Below, piece after piece: positions 17,001 to 22,534 of a DNA stretch of 64,000 nt. This stretch comes from Prosthecobacter algae. Lineage in GTDB: Bacteria > Verrucomicrobiota > Verrucomicrobiia > Verrucomicrobiales > Verrucomicrobiaceae. The stretch is from NCBI RefSeq assembly GCF_039542385.1, contig NZ_BAABIA010000004.1:310001-374000 (forward strand), in the 5' to 3' direction. The notes below the pieces were generated by a model that saw nothing but the letters and a program-made list of their open reading frames with translations, had not been told where the DNA came from and did not search any database. Position numbers and translations under genes: made by a program. Numbering within the stretch: the first letter of the stretch is position 1; each line of letters starts with the position of its first letter.

Positions 17001-19887
17001 CGTCGCCAAAATCCCAGCGGTAGCGTGGATTGGCTCCACCATTGCTCTGGGCGATGAAATTGACGCTCACTCCTGTGATCACGGCGGTCGTGGTCAGCGG
17101 TTGCAGCACCAGGGTGCTATTCACCCCCCAGGAGAAGCTGGTGCTGGCCGGGGCGGTATTGCCATCGGTCACCGTCACTGTGGGCGTGTAGCTGCCTGCG
17201 GCGGTCGGGGTGCCGCTGATGATGCCTGTGGTTGGACTGATGGTTAGACCGGGGGGCAAACCTGTGGCGCTGAAAGTGAGCACATCCTGGTTGATGTCCG
17301 TGGCCATGACGGGCCGAGTCACCGCGATGCTCATCACCCCGCTCTGCGGGCCGGGACTGGTGATGACGGGGGCTGTAGGCAGGGCAAAGGCATTGCTGAA
17401 AAAGCTCCAGGCCAGCACCTCATGAGTATTGGTGCTGCCTCCCGTGGCGCCGGTGAAACCGACCCAAGCGCTGGCTCCCAGCAGAGAGGTCAGATCCAGC
17501 CCGGTGGTGGTCATCACCGGGGTTGCCGGGCGTGTGGTGACGACTCCCTGGGCCAGGTAAACACGCAGCGTATTGGTGGTGCCGTCATACTCTGCCCACA
17601 GGGTGTGGCTGGCTCCGTTTTCCAGATCAAAAGGGGCCGTGTAGGTGGTGAGGTGTGGGGAGACGATGCCATTGGTCAGCACGCCAATGTGGTTGGCGTT
17701 GGGGTCGGAGCCGCCCGCGTACGTGTCCAGCTCGATGGCCAGGCTTTCGATCAGGCCTTCGTAGCCCAGGCCACCGCCCGCGCTTCCGGTGGTCTCGAGC
17801 CGATCATTTTGAAGCACAAAGGTCATGCCGTCAGCTCCATCGCCTGCGCCGTTCATCCGGAAAACAAAACGGGTGTTGAACGAGGTGCCGCCAGATACCG
17901 GCACCGGTGTTTTCAAAAAGGCCGCCCCTGCTAGGTTGGCTCCATTGGGGGTTAATTGCAGGATGCCTCCATTGATGCTGGCACTGCCATTGAGCTGCAG
18001 GCTGCTGTTGCTGCCACTGAAGGTGGCAAAGTCATGGCTCACATTGGCCGGAGTGATTGTCCAGGTGAACTCGGCGCTGGCACTGGTGATGCCGTCCGTC
18101 ACGGTCACCCGTGAGGTGTAGGTCCCCGTGGTCGAAGGCGTGCCGCTGATGATGCCCGTGCTGCTTTGGATGACCATGCCAGGGGGCAGGGAACTGGCGC
18201 TGAAGCTCAGGGTGCCATTGCCTGGGGCCATGCCATAGAGGGCGAGGACGGTGGCGGCATTCATCGCGCTGAATTGACTGCCGGGATTGCTGATGGAAAC
18301 CGCCGTCGCAGGATCCACCTGGATCACTTTGGACTCTGAGTAAGCACCGTCTGCGCCAATGCCGAAGAGCATCCAGTAGCCTGGGGTCATCACGTTCAGG
18401 TTGGCATGGGAGGTGACGGAATAGAGGCCGGGAGAAGTCTCGGTGAAGGGCAGGCTCAAGTAGCGCAGATCGGTGTTCATCGAGTGCGTCTGCGAGGACA
18501 TTTTGATGAAGCTGAACTTGGTGATTCCTGGTGTGGCCTGCACTGTGAAGGTCATGCCTGTGCCCACATATGAAGGAGCCTGCTGGATCACGGGCCGCAC
18601 GGCGGCGCTGCCATCGGCCTTGAACAGCATCGGGGGCGTGTAGAGCTGGGCGTCACGATGGTCGGCACTGTTGCCGGAGAGGCCGCCGCCGCCGGACCAC
18701 ACGCGGCCGTCTGGCAGCAGCAAGGCCAGGGAATGATAGTTGCGCGGGACGCTCATGTCCGTCACCTCCCGCCACTGACCCGTGGTGGGATTCCAGATTT
18801 CGGGGGACAGGATGCTGCCCGTGTCATTGAACTTCAGGCCGGAGGAGTTTCCGCCCATCACCATCACCTCGCCATTGGGCAGGATGACGGAGTTGGCAAA
18901 CTGGCGCACATACTTCATCGGGGAAGTCGCTGCGACCACCGGCGTGCCGCTGCGGATGTCGATGGTGAAGGCTAGGTTGGTGCTTGTCCCGGTGGAGCTG
19001 TCGCTGGGGTTGGAATTGGTGTTGAGCGAGCCGCCGGCCACCAGGATTCGCCCCTCACCATACATGGCAAAGCAGCCCTCCTTTGGGAAATGGGTGCCGG
19101 GAACATTGACACCACTGTAGGTTAGGCTGCCAGTTCCGGCGGTGGTCACCCAGTTCATCTGGCGTGTGGGGCCGCCATGGAAAAGACGGCCGTCCGGGGC
19201 CACGACCATCAGCGGGTGCCAGCGTGTCACATAGCCTGGCTGGCTGACCACGGTGGCCCAGTTGATACCGCTCAGCCGTGTCCAGTTGTTGGCGGCGGTC
19301 CAGCGTTCTGCCGTATTGGTGCCACCATCGCCCGTGACGGTGAAGATGCTGCCATCGGTGAGCGCCACACTGGTGTTGTACCAGCGGCCATCGTTCATGT
19401 TGGGCATCACCGCCCACTGGCTGGTGCGCCAGTCAAAGACGCTCGTCAGCCGCGTGGTGTTGCGCCCGCCATTGACCACCAGCCGTCCGTCCGGCAGCAG
19501 CACGGTGCCCCCGCAGAACATGTCGTGACGGTTGTTGTTGATCTCGGTGAACACCCCTGTCGCCGGATTCCACACCGCCGCATAGGTAAACTCAGCCCCC
19601 ACCGGAAAGGTGGTGCGTTGGTTGGAGGAAAAGGTCAGCAGCCGTCCGTCCGGCAGCGTTGCCGCTGTGACCGGGATATGGGGTGTCCAGTTGATGACAG
19701 GCGACCACACGCCCACCTGGTTCCGCTGGGCCGGTGTCGGGGCAGGGCCTGTCTGCACGATGAATGAGGGGGCCAGCATCTGCGCCTCGGCGGAAAGCAG
19801 GTCTGACAGGGCATGATCATCTGCGGCAAAGGCTGGGTATCCAAGAGCCAGCAGCAGAAGGATGATAGAACGGAAAAAAATCATCAT
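11044..19887 (-). CDS. Giant secreted copper radical oxidase (galactose-oxidase-like) fused to beta-propeller, dihaem and Ig/DUF1349-like modules
   Basis: A 2947-residue exported protein with a signal peptide (residues 1-21). Residues about 45-525 match galactose/glyoxal oxidase. The Cys of the Cys-Tyr cofactor is Cys125 (HDMFCGG), its partner is Tyr170 (GRWYNTS), the axial Tyr and a Cu ligand are Tyr384-His385 (RNYHSLALLLPDGRV), and the last ligand is His468 (THSMNTD). Next come a putative-Ig (He_PIG) domain (~530-612), a legume-lectin-like domain (~614-830), a second He_PIG, a PKD domain (RWDFGDGSP) and a YVTN-type propeller (~1012-1365). A MauG/CCP-like domain follows with CAGCH at 1410-1414 and 1540-1544 and the phrase VPTLRGLWATGPYLHDG. 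Three Ig plus GQD[IV]G (DUF1349-like) modules fill ~1632-2515, followed by a C-terminal tail. Its ATG overlaps the MbnP::MbnH stop (ATGA). Substrate unknown. Confidence 0.9.
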   Translation of the reverse strand: MMIFFRSIILLLLALGYPAFAADDHALSDLLSAEAQMLAPSFIVQTGPAPTPAQRNQVGVWSPVINWTPHIPVTAATLPDGRLLTFSSNQRTTFPVGAEFTYAAVWNPATGVFTEINNNRHDMFCGGTVLLPDGRLVVNGGRNTTRLTSVFDWRTSQWAVMPNMNDGRWYNTSVALTDGSIFTVTGDGGTNTAERWTAANNWTRLSGINWATVVSQPGYVTRWHPLMVVAPDGRLFHGGPTRQMNWVTTAGTGSLTYSGVNVPGTHFPKEGCFAMYGEGRILVAGGSLNTNSNPSDSSTGTSTNLAFTIDIRSGTPVVAATSPMKYVRQFANSVILPNGEVMVMGGNSSGLKFNDTGSILSPEIWNPTTGQWREVTDMSVPRNYHSLALLLPDGRVWSGGGGLSGNSADHRDAQLYTPPMLFKADGSAAVRPVIQQAPSYVGTGMTFTVQATPGITKFSFIKMSSQTHSMNTDLRYLSLPFTETSPGLYSVTSHANLNVMTPGYWMLFGIGADGAYSESKVIQVDPATAVSISNPGSQFSAMNAATVLALYGMAPGNGTLSFSASSLPPGMVIQSSTGIISGTPSTTGTYTSRVTVTDGITSASAEFTWTITPANVSHDFATFSGSNSSLQLNGSASINGGILQLTPNGANLAGAAFLKTPVPVSGGTSFNTRFVFRMNGAGDGADGMTFVLQNDRLETTGSAGGGLGYEGLIESLAIELDTYAGGSDPNANHIGVLTNGIVSPHLTTYTAPFDLENGASHTLWAEYDGTTNTLRVYLAQGVVTTRPATPVMTTTGLDLTSLLGASAWVGFTGATGGSTNTHEVLAWSFFSNAFALPTAPVITSPGPQSGVMSIAVTRPVMATDINQDVLTFSATGLPPGLTISPTTGIISGTPTAAGSYTPTVTVTDGNTAPASTSFSWGVNSTLVLQPLTTTAVITGVSVNFIAQSNGGANPRYRWDFGDGSPVTDYSTATLALHPYAAPGRYLVTLTATDDTGVVATTTVNQVIHAPLTAKKPTNSTSIAFEDRAAGNDRIWVVNPDSDSVTVLDAVTRTKLAETTVGTAPRSVAIAPDGRAWVVNAESATLSILNSSTFAIASTVSLPRGSRPFGLAFDPNGTAAFVALENSGQVLKLNPQTAATVSVQEVGLHVRHLSVSTNGGRIYASRFITPPLPGENTATPDTAGKGGEVVVLNAATLAIEKTIILQHSEAEDTPTSARGLPNYLGAMALSPDGLYGWVPSKQDNIRRGTLRNGVGLNHDQTLRAIASRVNLTAQAEDYAGRVDFDNAGMPSAAAFDPWGGYLFVALESSRSVAVVDAWSQQELMRFSTGRAPQGLAVSPDGRTLYVQNFMDRSVTIHDISGILGGSAQLPPAPVTVGTVNTERLSPQVLTGKQLFYDALDSRVALQEYISCAGCHNDGGHDGRTWDLTGFGEGLRNTITLKGHGSQGALHWSGNFDEVQDFEGQIRNLAGGTGLMSDAQFHAGTRNQPLGDAKAGISSDLDALAAYVQSLTAESRSPHRNSDGSLTAQAVEGEKTFRQMNCAGCHSGSAFTNSALNIFSNVGTIKPASGKRLNGALTGFDVPTLRGLWATGPYLHDGSASTLTAAVRAHSGVTLSDADAAKLTAYLLQIDEAPAAAPLPVTVTLSSTAAPAVNAPFTVTATFSHAVSGFTLTDITCTGATATALTGSGSSYSFTLTPTADVSVSLAANVAQDSSGLGNLSSTALTRSYQSPAPVLVGQDIGSLQLAGSTSLDAETGTYTLTASGQDIFFNEDGFHFTKVLLDGDGEIRARVRSFDNTNAWAKAGVMIRENLTAGSRHATMFITPPAANNGFGLVARTTANAATAYAQGPALNPVPNNWVRIVRAGNVLTGYASADGTAWTQVSTATLTGLPSQVFIGLAVTSGQINQTTSAVFDRVQITGAQSVQAPAVTLSAASTLETGPFTVQVQFTQPVTGLALSDFVVGLATVSNLSGSGASYSLTVTPTAPGNVTLSLPAATVINAGAIGNTASNNLNVTYAPPVAVTLQGQDVGSVEVTGSTSFDAGQYTLQAAGEDIFFAQDGFQYALTQLTGDGEIRARVTSQTLLNAWAKAGVMFRENLTGGARHVMMFTTPTGSGNGFGSVWRPTANGATSYAAGPALNPSPNNWVRLVRVGNTLTAYASANGTAWTQVNTTTLSGLPSSLYVGLALTSGARTQLGTATFDNVQIVGSQSAVAPAVTLTSPSSLETGSFTLQAQFTQSVTGLALADFVVTNGTASNLIGSGTQYSVTITPTAEGNVTISLPAGAAQNSSAIASSTSNTLIVSYIPPATISLQGQDIGNVAVAGSTDYEASTGTYTLKGAGQDIFFTQDGFQYAAVRLVGDGEIRARVTSQSNQNPWGKAGVMFRESLTPGSRHALMFTTPTGAGNGFGFVWRSGVNAAASYAGGPALNPAPNNWVRLARLGDTFTAYASANGTSWTPVSVVTLEGMPSTLHVGLAVTSSSPAALSTAVFDQVQIVGTQAVAGGSGSTPGTPDSAPGSSNAKDRDFDGDDVNDLIEYAFNSDHQYDAGWWLTTTPEGRVDAHLIRPRIVTDVTFKLESSTNLRDWQPLMMAPIATDLGTDEEQLTWAGISHVTGQSAQRGMVRLRVTHSSGITAASTPQCWQQMDLIPGSQTIGVSWVNAPLYAGFVGDLASASSLNVQGQILPVYPAHTPCYLEVRDGAHAGHRYDILSITGQTLSLDLTSANSTLKSLPTDLAGARVVVRPHVTLGQVFPKTLLKGAYGSIQADQVLTFEQMEWKKYWLELSSNRHEWRPTGDSSQPSADDLIIPPGTGVMVKIAAQASTYTLTGHVRTGAFVRILDQTHNLLALPWPVDSTPQQLQFAATHGFTAGKNSSVSDQLQLWAGDHSPGAASYTVYWLRQANTLGAWTPRSDASAPDVSNSLLLPAHRSFFLKIVPRSGESEWKMPLVNP
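12370..14700 (-). repeat. Threefold ~860-bp internal repeat within the giant oxidase gene
   Basis: Three tandem coding repeats, each an Ig-like domain plus a jelly-roll-like module that starts with GQD[IV]G. The marker sequence for GQD[IV]G lies near 12943, 13803 and 14672, giving a period of about 860-869 bases. Protein identity between copies is high (for example AKAGVM[FI]RE.LT.G.RH and ALNP.PNNWVR). Two of the three copies encode the PNNW phrase as CCT-AAC-AAC while the middle one uses CCC-AAC-AAC. The repeat probably arose by duplication and could vary in copy number by recombination. Confidence 0.8.
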
Positions 19888-21644
19888 GGTCGGCGGGCGA
19901 TCTTGGCTTTGGCGGGTTCGGCGATGAACTCCTCATCGGTGAGTGTTTTGAGGAAGGCCACCAGGGCCCTCTTCTCTTCGGCTGTCAGTTGCAGGCCGGT
20001 GTCGGGATGCTTGGCCAGGTTGGGGTCCAGGGTTTCGCTGCGCTTTACGCCGCTGCTGTAATGCTCCACGACTTCTTCCAGGGTGGCAAAACGGCCGTCG
20101 TGCATGTAGGGGGCCGTGACCGCGATGTTGCGCAGGCTCGGTGTTTTGAACTTGCCTCGGTCCGCCGGATTTCCGGTCACCTTCATCCGACCCAGATCGG
20201 TAGGGACGAGGTCGAGACCGTTGTTCTTGAACTGATGATCGGTGAAAAGGGTGCCGCCATGGCAGTGAAAACAATCTGCACCGCGCAGGCCGCGTGCAGG
20301 GTCGAACTCTGTCACGAAGAGCTGCAGGCCGCGTTTTTCCTCCTCTGTCATCTGCGCCACCTTGCGCACCGTGCGGTCAAAACGGGATTCCTGGGAGACC
20401 AGGGTTAACAAATATTGCTCCAACGCTTTGGCAATGCGCTCCGGGGTGATTTCGGTGCTACCAAAGGCGGCGGCAAAGTCCTCTTTCGCATCCGCGATCT
20501 TGAGCACCACACGTTCCAGCGTCTCATTCATTTCATGCGGATCCTGGATGGGGGCCAGCACCTGCTCCCGAAGACTCTTGGCCCGGCCGTCCCAAAAGAA
20601 GGACTGCTCCCAGGCCAGATTGAAAAGTGGCATCGCATGGCGTGTGCCTATTTGACCTTCCGCCCCGGTGCTGAACTGGCGAGGATCGCTGAAGGCAGCT
20701 CCTCGGCTGTGGCAGCTCGCGCAGGACTGGCTGCTGTTGATGGACAGGCGGCGGTCATGGAACAGTTTTTCGCCCAGGGCCACTCCCTGGAGAGTTAGCG
20801 GATTGTCCGCTGGCAGCTTCACCTGGGGAAAGCGGCGGGTCACCGCCAGTGGGTAGCCTTCACTCGTGGGGGCCAGGGAGGCTTTGTCAGTCCTGCTTTT
20901 GGTGACGGTCTGATAGAGGTCATAACGCACCGATTGGAGATGGAAGGCGCGGGCAAGATTGCTCCTCAGCCGCGGCAGCAGGGGATCTCCCTCCCGGGAA
21001 TGGGTGGAGCTGCCATCCTTGCTGAAATCAATGCCCTTCAGAATTTGAGCCACATCCAGCGTCAGTTGCAGGGTCACGGGACCGCCTCCCTGGAACTCCA
21101 CGGGGATCTCCACTTTCACTGAGTTGGCAGCCTTGGCCAGATGATAGGAAAAGCCCCCGAGTTCGCCGTCTTCTCTCAGCCAACGACCTTCCAGGGCCAT
21201 GCAGATATAGCCGCCCTGCCAGCCCCAGTGCAGCCCGCAGACATCTGGATTCAAGGGGTGGTCGGCAGGCAGCAGATGGGGATCTGCCAGATCTTGCGCC
21301 TCGGGCACACCCACCTCAAAACGGATGGCCTTAAACTGCCCCGCAGGCAGCCCCTCTGTCTTGGCTTTGAGACGTCCTTTATCCAGGCTGTAAAAGGCAA
21401 ACCAGTCTGCCGATTCCAGCCAACTGCCGTCTGCACGCTGGAGGGCCAGACGGGAAAGGAGGAAATCGAGCCTCTGCACGGTCGGGGTGGTCTGCTTTTG
21501 AGCTGGGGCAGCTTTCAACCCTTGGTCATTCCACTGGGGTTGAATTTCCAGTTCCAGCATCTGGGCCTGAACTGCGCCTACAACGAAGCAAGCGACCCAA
21601 CCTAAGCTGTGCTTAACTTTCGAAATTGCGGACGTAATCAACAT
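19884..21644 (-). CDS. MbnP::MbnH fusion: copper-binding domain plus dihaem (MauG-like) peroxidase domain
   Basis: A 586-residue exported protein. After the signal peptide, residues about 28-210 match the MbnP family: LDFLLSRLALQRADG, FEVGVPEAQDLADP, PLNPDVCGLHWGWQGGY and GGFSYHLAKAA are its hallmark phrases. Residues about 275-570 are a dihaem peroxidase of the MbnH/MauG type with CASCH at 308-312, CFHCH at 458-462 and the PSLRNIAVTAPYMHDGRF segment. In methanotrophs MbnH oxidises a Trp of MbnP to kynurenine, creating a copper site; there the two are separate proteins, here they are one chain. The stop overlaps the start of the giant copper oxidase gene, implying coupled translation. Confidence in both domains is high; copper function here is inferred. 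Confidence 0.9.
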   Translation of the reverse strand: MLITSAISKVKHSLGWVACFVVGAVQAQMLELEIQPQWNDQGLKAAPAQKQTTPTVQRLDFLLSRLALQRADGSWLESADWFAFYSLDKGRLKAKTEGLPAGQFKAIRFEVGVPEAQDLADPHLLPADHPLNPDVCGLHWGWQGGYICMALEGRWLREDGELGGFSYHLAKAANSVKVEIPVEFQGGGPVTLQLTLDVAQILKGIDFSKDGSSTHSREGDPLLPRLRSNLARAFHLQSVRYDLYQTVTKSRTDKASLAPTSEGYPLAVTRRFPQVKLPADNPLTLQGVALGEKLFHDRRLSINSSQSCASCHSRGAAFSDPRQFSTGAEGQIGTRHAMPLFNLAWEQSFFWDGRAKSLREQVLAPIQDPHEMNETLERVVLKIADAKEDFAAAFGSTEITPERIAKALEQYLLTLVSQESRFDRTVRKVAQMTEEEKRGLQLFVTEFDPARGLRGADCFHCHGGTLFTDHQFKNNGLDLVPTDLGRMKVTGNPADRGKFKTPSLRNIAVTAPYMHDGRFATLEEVVEHYSSGVKRSETLDPNLAKHPDTGLQLTAEEKRALVAFLKTLTDEEFIAEPAKAKIARRP

Positions 21645-21649
21645 TGATT

Positions 21650-21668
21650 CTCGTTTTTGAAAAACGAG
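21650..21668. promoter_or_regulatory. Perfect 19-bp palindrome just upstream of the MbnP::MbnH start
   Basis: CTCGTTTTTGAAAAACGAG has two perfect 9-base arms around one central base. It lies 5 bases before the ATG (complement 21642-21644), covering the place of a ribosome-binding site. It may be a regulator operator or an mRNA hairpin controlling translation. The neighbouring SufR-like regulator is the obvious candidate binder, but this is inference. Confidence 0.6.
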
Positions 21669-21671
21669 GGG

Positions 21672-21685
21672 AAAGTGGCCACTTT
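21672..21685. promoter_or_regulatory. Perfect 14-bp palindrome in the MbnP::MbnH upstream region
   Basis: AAAGTGGCCACTTT is a perfect 14-base palindrome four bases beyond the 19-bp palindrome. A 9-base inverted repeat (GCAAAACGC at 21721-21729, GCGTTTTGC at 21754-21762) lies further upstream. Together they suggest a regulated promoter for the minus-strand operon. Confidence 0.5.
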
Positions 21686-21775
21686 TTTACCAGTTTCTAT
21701 CTGGAAAATGTAAAATTGATGCAAAACGCGCCCTTTTTCTGCCTCTTTGGCAGGCGTTTTGCCTAGATTGACCGT

Positions 21776-21801
21776 AATGAACCGCTCTCACAGCGGTCAT
21801 T
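21776..21801 (-). terminator. Hairpin downstream of the regulator gene
   Basis: AATGAACCGCT and AGCGGTCATT pair with one bulged base around a 5-base loop, 18 bases past the stop of the SufR-like gene. There is no T tract, so it is a weak terminator or an mRNA-stabilising structure. Confidence 0.35.
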
Positions 21802-21818
21802 CTGCCTCCATCCGCTTC

Positions 21819-22469
21819 TTAGACCGAAGCGCGGCCCAGGGTGAAAGTCACCCGCCGGAGTCCGGATTTCTCCACCACCTGACGCTCCACCGGGCAGCCC
21901 AGCAGTCGCTCGATCATCTCACACTCGATCTCTTCGATCAGCGGATACTGCTTCAACAGTTCCCCATAGGGGCAATGGTAATCCACCATGCGCAGCCCGC
22001 CATTGCCGCTCATTTCCACCACGGACATGCACCCATCGGCACTGCGCAGCCGGGCCAGAACGAGTACCCGGTTTTCGAGTTCGGCTTCCACAGACACCTT
22101 CCGGGCATAGCGTTCTGCTTTGGAACCAAAAAAGGCATACAAAAGCTTTTCAGGTGCCGTGGCACCAAACAAACGCTCTGCCTGATTCAGCAGTTCGATG
22201 AACTGTTCGGCATTGGTGGAGGGGAAAAGTGGGTCCAGCCTGGCGGTCAGCCGATAGATCTTTTCCGGCCGACCATGGGGCACCGGGTGCCGCCATGTGT
22301 CCAGATAACCTTTGTCCGCCAGGGCATCGCAGTGTTGCTTCACTCCCATGTAGCTCATTTTCATGAGGGCGCACAGCTCCTTCACCGTCATGCCGGAGGA
22401 CTGCTTCAAATGCAGAATGATGTCCACCGCCGGGGTGTGCAGGATGTCACGCAGGATGGGAAATATCAT
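21819..22469 (-). CDS. SufR-like winged-helix transcriptional regulator with possible Fe-S site
   Basis: A 216-residue cytosolic regulator. An N-terminal winged helix (MTVKELCALMKMSYMGVKQH, then a GRPEKIYRLT wing) is followed by a C-terminal domain. The C-terminal phrase YHCPYGELLKQYP, then CEMIERLLGCPVE, matches SufR and related proteins, where such cysteines bind an Fe-S cluster. The candidate ligands are Cys166, Cys183 and Cys192. It lies 174 bases upstream of the MbnP::MbnH gene on the same strand, with palindromes between. A redox- or metal-responsive control of the copper oxidase genes is plausible but not shown. Confidence 0.8.
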   Translation of the reverse strand: MIFPILRDILHTPAVDIILHLKQSSGMTVKELCALMKMSYMGVKQHCDALADKGYLDTWRHPVPHGRPEKIYRLTARLDPLFPSTNAEQFIELLNQAERLFGATAPEKLLYAFFGSKAERYARKVSVEAELENRVLVLARLRSADGCMSVVEMSGNGGLRMVDYHCPYGELLKQYPLIEEIECEMIERLLGCPVERQVVEKSGLRRVTFTLGRASV

Positions 22470-22534
22470 AACCGCCGGATGCGCAGCAGATTAGCGGGTT
22501 TGAAACCTTTTGCCAACCTGCCAGTGACATCATT

